Assembly (NCBI GenBank): GCA_023433065.1
Contig: JAEZET010000004.1
Location: 930,001-994,000 of the forward strand
From: Cyanobacteria bacterium OH_CBrB_359
Lineage (GTDB): Bacteria > Cyanobacteriota > Vampirovibrionia > Gastranaerophilales > Gastranaerophilaceae
Reading direction: 5' to 3'
Length of the DNA stretch: 64,000 nucleotides
Both the position numbers and the translations under genes were made by a program. Of this stretch, positions 25,454-33,281 are shown piece after piece; the first letter of the stretch is position 1, and each line of letters starts with the position of its first letter. The notes below the pieces were generated by a model. The model ran no database searches, was not told the origin of the DNA, and saw only the letters and a program-made list of their open reading frames with translations.

Positions 25454-26995
25454 ATGAAAAAGTTTTTATTTTTAATTTTAACATTTATACTTTTTAATTT
25501 TAATGTTCAAAGCGCTAGTTCTCAAGAATTTCCGTATAGAACTAATGATATGAGAAAACTTTTTTTGAATAATGAAGCTATTATTTATGCAATAAATATA
25601 AGAACATTTAGTGCAAAAGACAAAGACGGCAACGAAATAATCGAGAAAAATAAGGGAGAAATAGCAGGAAATTTTATAAATGCAATTGAAAGACTACCTG
25701 AACTTGAAAATCTTGGAATAAATACAATCCATCTGTTGCCAATTACTCCGGTTGGAAAATATAAAGCGATTGGTACCGCAGGTTCTTTATATGCAATGAG
25801 TAGTTTAACATCTTTAAATCCTCAGCTCAAAGATGAAAAAAACAGCCTTAACATTAATGATCAGGCAAAACTTTTCATTTCCGAATGTCACAGGCATGGC
25901 ATCAGGGTAATTATAGACTTACCAAGTTGTGGCTCTTATGATTATTATATGAGCGAACCTTCATTGTTTGTTCTCGATAAAAAAAATCAACCGGTAATAC
26001 CAGCAGATTGGACTGATGTTAGACTTTTTAAAACACAAAATGATGATGGCTCCTTGAATGAGGAACTATTTTTATTACATAAAAAATTTATTGATATGAT
26101 TCAAAGTCTGGGTGCTGACGGAATTAGAGCTGATGTTGCTACCATTAAACCCTATGAATTCTGGGTAAAGCTAATCTCATATGCAAGAGAAAAGGATCCT
26201 CAGTTCCTGTTTTTGGCAGAGGCTTCTGACAGTTGGATGGTATCTCCTTCTAATTATGCTGTTTTTACAAATTATAAAAAACTACTGCAAGCAGGCTTTG
26301 ACGGCTATTACGGTAGTTATTTTAATTTTAAAAATTGGACATCTGTAAACGAGTTAAAAAAACAAGTTGATTTAAATATTAAGTTGTCTAATACATTTAA
26401 GGATAAAAAAGCTGTAATTGGAAGCTTTGCAACTCATGATGAACTTAGCCCCATCGTTGTAAATGGCGAAAAGCTGAGTTCTATGCTAACGTGGTTGAAT
26501 GCTACATTGCCTTTAAACCCCTATTATATTGACGGTTTTATTACCGGAGATAATTACTTGTATTCTTATGCCAATAAAAAAGCAGATATGACTTATACAG
26601 ATGATGATTATTATTATGTTCATAAAGGTAAAATTGATATATTTAATTTTTCTCGTATGCCTCAAGGACATTCGTCTGAAATTTTTAATGACTATTATTT
26701 GTCGATAAAACTTCGCCAATATGTTTCAGACCTTATTATAAAAGGATCTTTTAGAGTTTTAAAAACAAAAAATAAAAAAATATTTGCTTATCAGAGAAGC
26801 TACAATCAAAAAAATCTGGTAATTATATTAAATACTGATTTTAAGTATAATCAAGATGCAAGAGTGTCAATCTCCTCTTGCAAAAAGGATGCATATGTCT
26901 TGCCAATAAAAGCTATTAGTCCTCCTAATATAACTAATAATTTTATTAGAATAAATATGATTCCGGGTGAAGTTGCTGTAATACTTTTTGAATAA
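25454..26995 (+). CDS. Exported GH13 alpha-amylase-like protein
   Basis: This 513-residue protein has a signal peptide (about 1-21) and a GH13 barrel. Catalytic residues can be placed at Asp227 (GADGIRADVAT, nucleophile), Glu256 (FLFLAEASD, acid/base) and His328-Asp329 (SFATHDE). Region I is unusual: after RVIIDLP the Asn-His pair of most GH13 enzymes is Cys-Gly. A small C-terminal beta domain closes the protein. It probably acts outside the cytoplasm on an alpha-glucan or oligosaccharide; specificity is not readable. It stands alone between a promoter and a terminator. Confidence 0.88.
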   Translation: MKKFLFLILTFILFNFNVQSASSQEFPYRTNDMRKLFLNNEAIIYAINIRTFSAKDKDGNEIIEKNKGEIAGNFINAIERLPELENLGINTIHLLPITPVGKYKAIGTAGSLYAMSSLTSLNPQLKDEKNSLNINDQAKLFISECHRHGIRVIIDLPSCGSYDYYMSEPSLFVLDKKNQPVIPADWTDVRLFKTQNDDGSLNEELFLLHKKFIDMIQSLGADGIRADVATIKPYEFWVKLISYAREKDPQFLFLAEASDSWMVSPSNYAVFTNYKKLLQAGFDGYYGSYFNFKNWTSVNELKKQVDLNIKLSNTFKDKKAVIGSFATHDELSPIVVNGEKLSSMLTWLNATLPLNPYYIDGFITGDNYLYSYANKKADMTYTDDDYYYVHKGKIDIFNFSRMPQGHSSEIFNDYYLSIKLRQYVSDLIIKGSFRVLKTKNKKIFAYQRSYNQKNLVIILNTDFKYNQDARVSISSCKKDAYVLPIKAISPPNITNNFIRINMIPGEVAVILFE

Positions 26996-27000
26996 TAATA

Positions 27001-27028
27001 AAAAAAGGTCTTTTGAAAGACCTTTTTT
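27001..27028. terminator. Bidirectional terminator between convergent genes
   Basis: The arms AAAAAAGGTCTTT and AAAGACCTTTTTT are perfect complements (12 bp usable with a TTGA loop), with A/T tracts on both sides. It serves the GH13 gene on the plus strand and the 27053-27574 gene on the minus strand. Confidence 0.9.
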
Positions 27029-27052
27029 ATTTTATATTTTTTAATTAGTTGC

Positions 27053-27574
27053 TTAAGCTGGAGCTGAGCCGTATTTTGGAGCACAAGACTTAATTGCGTT
27101 TTCTTCTTCTTTTTGTACACTTTCTAGCTCTGCGTTAGCTGCTGTTAATTGAGTTTGTATTTTTTGCATTTCTTGTTCTATAACCTGATCTTGAATGGAG
27201 ATTCTCTTATTTTCTTGTTGCGCTAATTCTTTTAAGGCGGTTTGTTGGAACGAATTCCATAGTGAAGACCTTGATTCATCTTCGAGTGTTGCACCATTTG
27301 TGATTTCGTATTGAGACATATATTCATCTGCCATAGCGACTGATTGACCAGTACCTTGGTCGTTACCTAAGGTATTTGTTGTATAATTGTATTGTTTTTG
27401 CAGTATTGAAGCAGGAGAATTTGCAACTTCATCTGTGGTAATTATGCCATCTGCAATATTTGCTCCATATGTTGCTAAATCAATCTGCTGCTGAGATAAT
27501 TGCATTAATCTCATGTTTAAATTGTTAATTCTATTTCTAAGTATTTGCTTGCGCATAGAAAACAAAACGTACAT
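27053..27574 (-). CDS. Gln-rich helical protein with a conserved upstream element, unknown function
   Basis: I do not recognise this 173-residue protein. The start MYVLFSMRKQILRNRINNLN is amphipathic rather than a signal peptide. A helical region, MRLMQLSQQQIDLATYGANI, leads into an Asn/Thr/Asp-rich middle, and the C-terminal third is a Gln/Glu coiled coil (QDQVIEQEMQKIQTQLTAA) with a single Cys near the end. The ribosome site is TAGGAGA. Its upstream element recurs before another unknown protein at 59773, suggesting that both are made together. The protein could be secreted without a Sec signal, but nothing in the sequence proves this. Confidence 0.8.
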   Translation of the reverse strand: MYVLFSMRKQILRNRINNLNMRLMQLSQQQIDLATYGANIADGIITTDEVANSPASILQKQYNYTTNTLGNDQGTGQSVAMADEYMSQYEITNGATLEDESRSSLWNSFQQTALKELAQQENKRISIQDQVIEQEMQKIQTQLTAANAELESVQKEEENAIKSCAPKYGSAPA

Positions 27575-27600
27575 AACATTCTCCTACCAATTTATTATTT

Positions 27601-27628
27601 TAAACTAACCTTACATATATAAAAACAA
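27601..27628 (-). promoter_or_regulatory. 28-bp upstream element, copy A
   Basis: On the minus strand the segment reads TTGTTTTTATATATG, then TAAGGTTAGTTTA. It ends 26 bases before the ATG at 27574. It is identical at 26 of 28 positions to 60493-60520, which lies 27 bases before another minus-strand gene. A -35-like TTGTTT is included, and TAAAAT lies 20 bases after it, so it may be a promoter with an unusual spacer or a regulator site. Confidence 0.65.
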
Positions 27629-27849
27629 TCGATTTAAATAAATTGCTTTTTTAAAGAATGTCTAAAATCACTTTTTAAATATCCCGTAATGCATCTAATG
27701 ACAGCATTATGAGGCAATTTAGCGAAAGTTATACCTATATATTTATATATACTATCATTAAAATTTATATATTTATTCTCTATAAAGTATTTATGAATTT
27801 CAATTTTTTTTTGTAATATTTCGTAATATATTATATTATTATGAAAATA

Positions 27850-28710
27850 TTAGTTCCAATCGAAGGTAAACATGTTCTTTTTTGATTTAATACACTGGCT
27901 GCAAGCTTGAGTTTCAAGATAATTTTTCTTTGAATAGTCGTCAAATGAACTGCCGCACCTTCCTCTATGATCACCTGATAATAGCAAGCAACTATACACT
28001 CCTAAGTTTGAAAGTGTTCTGCTTTTTGCACAATCAAGCTTCTTCAAGCAATCCGTATCATCATATTCACAGTTTACATAGCTTGATTTATCTATATAAG
28101 GAATAATCGAATAATTAATATTATCAGTTTCAAAGTCAATATTTTTGCATAATAGCTTGAAATTTGAAATTAAATCTTTAGGATTTTCATTCCAATAGTT
28201 AACTATGGATAATATAGGATTAAAGTAATATTTATTAAGGCTTTGTATGGCATGAATACTTTTTCTAAAAGAGCCCCTTCCTCTTAGTTCATCATTTTTT
28301 TGTTCAATATAATGGTCAATGCTAATTCTGAATATTATTTCATTTCCCATGTTATTTTCTTCTTCAACTTTTCTTAGAAATCTTGCTTTTTTGTCGTTAA
28401 TATTCATTCCGTTTGTGTGAATCACAACGGATGCATATTTAAGGCATAACCTTAAAATTGAATTAAAATCAGGATGTAGCATTGGTTCTGCGCCGGATAG
28501 GTGGATAAATTTTATATTTTCTACTTTTAATATTGATAATGCTTGCTTAACTTTATCTATTGGGATGTAATCTTTTACTTTTTTATTTTCTTTAAAATCT
28601 ATATAGCAATGCTTACATTTTAAATTGCAATTTTTTGCTGTCATTTCAATAAATAATGACTCAAATTCTTTCAGCTCGTTACAAGGAGCTGTTATAATTG
28701 TATTTTTCAT
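27850..28710 (-). CDS. Radical SAM protein with a Cys-rich C-terminal region
   Basis: This predicted [4Fe-4S]/SAM radical enzyme has 286 residues from the ATG at 28710 (AGAAGG about 9 bases upstream); an ATG three codons earlier is possible. The cluster motif is CNLKCKHC (Cys28, 32 and 35). It is followed by HLSGAEPMLHPDF, which stands for the GGEP motif, and a barrel. The C-terminal part has further Cys (CAKSRTLSNLGVYSC, then CGSSF and ACSQCIKSK), like SPASM-type auxiliary cluster domains. Such enzymes often modify peptides or tailor metabolites; the substrate is unknown. No precursor peptide gene is obvious beside it. Confidence 0.85.
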   Translation of the reverse strand: MKNTIITAPCNELKEFESLFIEMTAKNCNLKCKHCYIDFKENKKVKDYIPIDKVKQALSILKVENIKFIHLSGAEPMLHPDFNSILRLCLKYASVVIHTNGMNINDKKARFLRKVEEENNMGNEIIFRISIDHYIEQKNDELRGRGSFRKSIHAIQSLNKYYFNPILSIVNYWNENPKDLISNFKLLCKNIDFETDNINYSIIPYIDKSSYVNCEYDDTDCLKKLDCAKSRTLSNLGVYSCLLLSGDHRGRCGSSFDDYSKKNYLETQACSQCIKSKKNMFTFDWN

Positions 28711-28941
28711 TAAATTCATACCTTCTTGACTCTTCAGTAATTTATTCTAAGCGCCAAATTACATATAATAAATTAGACACTTGAATAGAAAAATATACTT
28801 CTTGTGTACTCCAGAAGTAATATTGAAATTAATATTAAAATAAGAATTCAAGCTATCATTGAGTTTTGTATATCATTTGATTTATTTTTATCAAGATTTT
28901 TCTCTGTGCGTCGATATAAAATTTGTAACAAAGGTGAACAA

Positions 28942-29112
28942 ATGGCAAAAATTATTGAAAACAAAAAAGGAAGAAGAACCATTTATGTATCAACTGACGA
29001 TATTATAAATTTAGTTAGGGAATACCAAATGATAGTATATAATAAATCGTCTTATGAAGAGATTAGAAAAGCATTGGATTCAGTATCCTTGTATTTGCCT
29101 GAGGAGGTTTAA
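28942..29112 (+). CDS. Small basic-then-acidic protein, unknown
   Basis: This 56-residue protein starts at the ATG at 28942, preceded by AAGGTG 5 bases upstream. The frame is open further upstream, but that part has no ribosome site and looks non-coding. It starts MAKIIENKKGRRTIYVST and continues with a helical segment, IINLVREYQMIVYNKSSYEE. I recognise no family. It is divergent from the radical SAM gene across a 230-base gap. Confidence 0.55.
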   Translation: MAKIIENKKGRRTIYVSTDDIINLVREYQMIVYNKSSYEEIRKALDSVSLYLPEEV

Positions 29113-29209
29113 TAGAATAGTTATCTTACATAGTCCATTTATGCAATGTCGCAGCTTAATATGATATAGTAAAGTGTAAATAAATTTATTAGTTAAGGAG
29201 AGACTAGAG

Positions 29210-29605
29210 ATGAAAAATTTATTTATTATTTTACTAATATTAATACTACCGATAGTTGCATATGTTGTCCTCGATAGCGGTAGAAATAAAAATATAATTT
29301 CTACCGCAGAGGCTATTAATAAGCCGGTAGTTATGATATTTACTTCAACAATGTGTTCTGATTGTCAAAAGATGAAAAAAGTAATAGCTGTGTTTGAACC
29401 AAACTACAGTGACAAAATTGAATTTATAAAAGTAAATGCAGCATCAAGTGAAAAACAAGTTCAGGATTTAATAAAAAAATATAATGTATATTTAGTTCCA
29501 ACAATGATATTCATAGACAAAAACGGTAAACAAACTAAAAAACAAGAAGGTTCTATGACCGGACCAATGTTTGAAAATGAATTAAAGGTTTTAATTAATG
29601 GATAG
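29210..29605 (+). CDS. Membrane-anchored thioredoxin-like protein
   Basis: This 131-residue protein has an N-terminal membrane anchor (about 3-21) and a thioredoxin fold facing the outside. The active site is CSDC (Cys49 and Cys52) in FTSTMCSDCQKMKK, with the cis-Pro loop in YLVPTMIFIDKNGK. It overlaps the following ccdA-like gene by 8 bases, and the pair forms an extracytoplasmic thiol-reducing system. GTTAAGGAGAGA is the ribosome site. Confidence 0.92.
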   Translation: MKNLFIILLILILPIVAYVVLDSGRNKNIISTAEAINKPVVMIFTSTMCSDCQKMKKVIAVFEPNYSDKIEFIKVNAASSEKQVQDLIKKYNVYLVPTMIFIDKNGKQTKKQEGSMTGPMFENELKVLING

Positions 29606-30311
29606 TTTTCTTCAGTCATTGGCCACACAAATTCAAGGAACGCATGCTACATTAATAATTCTTTTACTTGCTTTTTTCGGAGGATTAGTTTCTTCTCTAT
29701 CTCCTTGCAGCTTGGGATTATTGCCAATAGTAATTGCATATATTGGCGGTTATTCTAAAGAGAGTCATGTTAAATTATTTATACAACTTCTTTCATTTTC
29801 TATTGGAATGTCTATTATATTGAGTATTATTGGCATTTTATGTGCTCTTACGGGTAAAGCTTTTGCCGGATTTTCATCTCCGATTTGGATTTTGTTGTTG
29901 GCTTCATTTATTTTAATTTTCGGGTTAGATTTATTGGGTATATTAGAGCTTAATTTCCCCACTCTTATTAAGAAATTTCCACAAGCAAAATCTCATAGCA
30001 TATTTGTGTATCCAATGCTCGTAGGTATGGTATTTGCCCTTGCGGCTACACCTTGTTCTTCACCTATTCTTGCAAGTATAATGGCGCTGGCATCACTTTC
30101 TGCAAATATTGCTGTATCAATAGCCATGTTCTTCTTATTCGCTTTAGGGCAATGTATAATTATAATTTTGGCTGGATTGTTTACTTCAGTCGTAAAAAAT
30201 CTTAAATCAGTTGCAGGTTTTACTGAAATTTTAATGAAAATAAGTGGTTTGGCTTTTGTTCTAATAGCTTTCTATATCTATTATCATGTCTTCAAAGAAT
30301 TTTTTATATAA
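29598..30311 (+). CDS. ccdA: CcdA/DsbD-type thiol-disulfide transporter
   Basis: This 237-residue membrane protein has about six helices. It carries the two conserved Pro-Cys motifs of CcdA: SSLSPCSLGLLPIV (Cys37) and AATPCSSPILASIMALAS (Cys153). It moves electrons from cytoplasmic thioredoxin to periplasmic partners, here most likely the thioredoxin-like protein encoded just upstream. Its stop is directly adjacent to the end of the convergent activase gene with no spacer. Confidence 0.92.
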   Translation: MDSFLQSLATQIQGTHATLIILLLAFFGGLVSSLSPCSLGLLPIVIAYIGGYSKESHVKLFIQLLSFSIGMSIILSIIGILCALTGKAFAGFSSPIWILLLASFILIFGLDLLGILELNFPTLIKKFPQAKSHSIFVYPMLVGMVFALAATPCSSPILASIMALASLSANIAVSIAMFFLFALGQCIIIILAGLFTSVVKNLKSVAGFTEILMKISGLAFVLIAFYIYYHVFKEFFI

Positions 30312-31295
30312 TTAAGTTAAATCCCATTTTCCGCATGTTCCGCCCCAGCGAGCTACGATTTTTGAATTTTCTCTGCTAACATTATCTTCCTGCTTAATTG
30401 TAATAATTTCGCAATTATTAGAGCAACCACTACATTGTGTGGTATGGGATGTAAATTCAAGATTTCCGACTTCCCAGCCTTTAAAAGTTGTAGGTATGTC
30501 ATTATATTGATGATTCTCCATTGCCAGTAGTCCAGCCCCAATTGCTCCCATTGTTTGATGATTTTTGGGAACAACCACTTTAGTGTTTAATGCTTCTTCA
30601 AAAGCTTTTACCATTCCTGAATTTGTAGCCACACCACCTTGAAAAGTGACCGTAGGCAAAATTTCTTTACCTAATGCAAGATTGCTTAGATAGTTCCTGA
30701 CAAGCGCCTGACAAAGCCCATATAGTAAGTCTTCCTGAGGATATCCCAGTTGTTGTTTATGGATTAAATCACTTTCGGCAAAAACGCCGCATCGTCCTGC
30801 AATTCTGGCTGGAGAAGAGGATTTTAAAGCAACTTCTCCAAATGATTCGATAGGTACATTCAGTCTTGATGCCTGCTGGTCTAAAAAACTCCCTGTTCCT
30901 GCTGCACAAACGGTGTTCATTGCAAAATCAGTCACAATTCCGTCTCTTAATATGATTATTTTGCTGTCTTGACCCCCAATTTCAAGAATTGTTTGAACTT
31001 CAGGCACATATGTACTTGCGGCAACCGCATGTGCTGTTATTTCATTTTTGATTATATCTGCTCCAACCAATGCCCCTGCAAGATTTCTTCCACTTCCTGT
31101 TGTCCCGACTCCAAGAACTTCATATTCACAAAGAGCTTTTTCAATAATTTTTCTCATTCCTGATTGAACTGCAACAACCGGTTGCCCTGCTGTCCTTAGC
31201 ATATAGCTGTCTATGTATTTACCTTTTTCATCTACCAGCGCTAATTTCGTTGTAACAGAACCTACATCTATTCCCAAATATACATTTAATGGCAT
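30312..31295 (-). CDS. Acyl-CoA dehydratase activase-like ATPase (BadF/BadG/BcrA/BcrD family)
   Basis: This 327-residue ASKHA ATPase resembles activators of 2-hydroxyacyl-CoA dehydratases and benzoyl-CoA reductases. Motifs present are YLGIDVGSVTTKLALV (phosphate loop), GTTGSGRNLAG, ILEIGGQDSKIIILRDG, NTVCAAGTGSFLDQQ and GRCGVFAESDLIHKQQ. The two family Cys residues could hold the intersubunit [4Fe-4S] cluster. The tail CSGCSNNC and WGGTCGKWD is characteristic of the large multidomain activase-like proteins, but the protein stops there and no DUF2229-like part is encoded next to it. The dehydratase subunits are also absent locally. Confidence 0.88.
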   Translation of the reverse strand: MPLNVYLGIDVGSVTTKLALVDEKGKYIDSYMLRTAGQPVVAVQSGMRKIIEKALCEYEVLGVGTTGSGRNLAGALVGADIIKNEITAHAVAASTYVPEVQTILEIGGQDSKIIILRDGIVTDFAMNTVCAAGTGSFLDQQASRLNVPIESFGEVALKSSSPARIAGRCGVFAESDLIHKQQLGYPQEDLLYGLCQALVRNYLSNLALGKEILPTVTFQGGVATNSGMVKAFEEALNTKVVVPKNHQTMGAIGAGLLAMENHQYNDIPTTFKGWEVGNLEFTSHTTQCSGCSNNCEIITIKQEDNVSRENSKIVARWGGTCGKWDLT

Positions 31296-31472
31296 AATTA
31301 TCTCTATTATTCTTTACAATAATATGATACTAGAAAAATATAGCAATTTAAATAATGCATTTTTCAAAAATTATGTTAAAATTTATAAATTGATTGAAAA
31401 TTCATGTCAAAATTCATTTTTTTTCAATTTAAAATATTTAGTACTTATCAGTTGAAGGTGTTTTATGCGTAA

Positions 31473-33281
31473 ATGGAAATATTAGCTACTTACAGAGCCT
31501 ATAAGCAATATGAAAAACCATTTGAGAGCTGGCAGCAAAGCCAGAATGTTAATGATTCCAAAAAATATGAGTTAGCGAAATTTAAACATAATAACGCATC
31601 CGAAATTCAACAAAATAAAGAAAAAGCTAAAGTTGTTACTGATTCAATTTTAGTTCTTGATAATTATGCTCAAGAAAAAGCAGAAGATGTCGAAACAGTT
31701 TTTCAGACACTTCAAATGGAGCTTATAGCTGGGCTTACTGCTATTTCATGCATTCCTTCAAATATTACCAAACTCGTCCCCTTTTTAAAAAAGCATGCCA
31801 AAGATTCGAAATTAGCAAAAGGTGTTATAGAAAAACTAACAAAATATGACAGTACAAAAGTAAATATTTTAAAAAAACAAATCCCTTTGCCTAAAGTTGC
31901 CAAATATCTAACAATAGCCCTTTCTGCGCTTGTATATATACCTTTGAGTGTTTCTTTTGTTAAAAATCAAATTGGTGCTACCAGAAGGGCAAAATTTGAC
32001 ATAATGAATAATGAATTGTCAGACCCAAAACAGTTTGCACTTCTTACACCTGAACAAAAGGCTAATATTAATACTCAAATTCAAAATGAGAGTAATCAAA
32101 ATAGTCAACCTTCGTTTTTCAAGAAAACAAAGGAAAAAATAACTGAAAGTCTTAATAATGTAAACGTGTTTAAATCAATGAGTTCTGTAAAAAAGTTGAT
32201 GCAGGATAAAGATAATTATAAATATAAAAAAGCTAAATATGATAAATCTTTATTAGAAAATCAAAAACAATTTGAAGCACAAATTTCTCAGCGAACAGCT
32301 GATGAGGCTGTTGATGATAAAGAACTTTTTAATAATATTATCAAAAAAATTGATTTAGATTCGCATGATAAACTTGAAAGATTTGAAAAAGTTGTAAATG
32401 TCGGGTATGCAACCTTATTCATAGGAACTTTTTTAGAATCGTTGCTCTCGGAAAAAATTACCGACTACCTAAAAGTAAGAAACCCATACCTGAAAACCCT
32501 TTTGAATATCGGTATACCGATTTATACATATCTTGTTTTAAACAAAAATCTTGCCTGCGCTCAAAATAATGCAATACGGGCAGTCAGATATAAGCAGGTT
32601 CAAGGATTAATGAAGGATGACACTAATTTCACTAATTATAGCAAGGCTGAGATTGATAGTATTAAGAATCCAAATACTGAAAATATTACACCTAAAAAAG
32701 AAGGACTATTTGGGTTCTTAAAATCGATATTTAAATATATAAAAGAATATAAAGAATATCAAAAAAATGAACTTCCAAAGATTCAAAAAGAGATTAATTT
32801 GAAAAAAACAGTTAATTTAACTGAAAAGCAGGAAAAAGAAGCAACTTCACTGCAAAAAAATACCTTTATGGCAGTAAATAAAGTTGCGGATAATGCTCAA
32901 AAATATTCTGAGAGTATTGAAGCCTTATCTGAGATTGCACTCACTCCGGTTGAACTACTTTCTTCAATTGCCGGTGTCGCATTGGGGAAAAAGTTAAGCT
33001 CAATGACGTCTAATAAGGTTCTAAAACCATTATTGACACTAGGAGGCGCCTTTATTTGTTTTATACCAAATGCATTAATGGAAATTTGGACGACACATCA
33101 ACAAAGAAGCGCTTTGAGGATTTCTAATATGCTTTCTATGAATGAGCTTGATGATTATAGAAACTTTGTTGACTATGATAATAAAACTTTCAAACAAAAA
33201 GTAGACGCATCATATGCTTTTCGTGCAATAAAAACTCCTCAATCATTTGTTACATTTCAGAAAAATTTCGATATTAGCTAA
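31473..33281 (+). CDS. Large membrane protein with three internal repeats, unknown
   Basis: This 602-residue protein is of no family I can name. Three related units each consist of a hydrophobic hairpin and a basic helix: about 80-188, 306-389 and 485-568. The conserved part is a second membrane helix followed by Q-x-x-A-x-R and a motif near MNNELSDPKQF, MKDDTNF and MNELDDYRNF. Charged Lys-rich coiled regions join the units. No signal peptide is seen. The ATG at 31473 lies 12 bases after AAGGTG; a six-codon mini-frame from 31465 has better spacing. Its end overlaps convergent helicase DNA by 4 bases. Confidence 0.78.
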   Translation: MEILATYRAYKQYEKPFESWQQSQNVNDSKKYELAKFKHNNASEIQQNKEKAKVVTDSILVLDNYAQEKAEDVETVFQTLQMELIAGLTAISCIPSNITKLVPFLKKHAKDSKLAKGVIEKLTKYDSTKVNILKKQIPLPKVAKYLTIALSALVYIPLSVSFVKNQIGATRRAKFDIMNNELSDPKQFALLTPEQKANINTQIQNESNQNSQPSFFKKTKEKITESLNNVNVFKSMSSVKKLMQDKDNYKYKKAKYDKSLLENQKQFEAQISQRTADEAVDDKELFNNIIKKIDLDSHDKLERFEKVVNVGYATLFIGTFLESLLSEKITDYLKVRNPYLKTLLNIGIPIYTYLVLNKNLACAQNNAIRAVRYKQVQGLMKDDTNFTNYSKAEIDSIKNPNTENITPKKEGLFGFLKSIFKYIKEYKEYQKNELPKIQKEINLKKTVNLTEKQEKEATSLQKNTFMAVNKVADNAQKYSESIEALSEIALTPVELLSSIAGVALGKKLSSMTSNKVLKPLLTLGGAFICFIPNALMEIWTTHQQRSALRISNMLSMNELDDYRNFVDYDNKTFKQKVDASYAFRAIKTPQSFVTFQKNFDIS

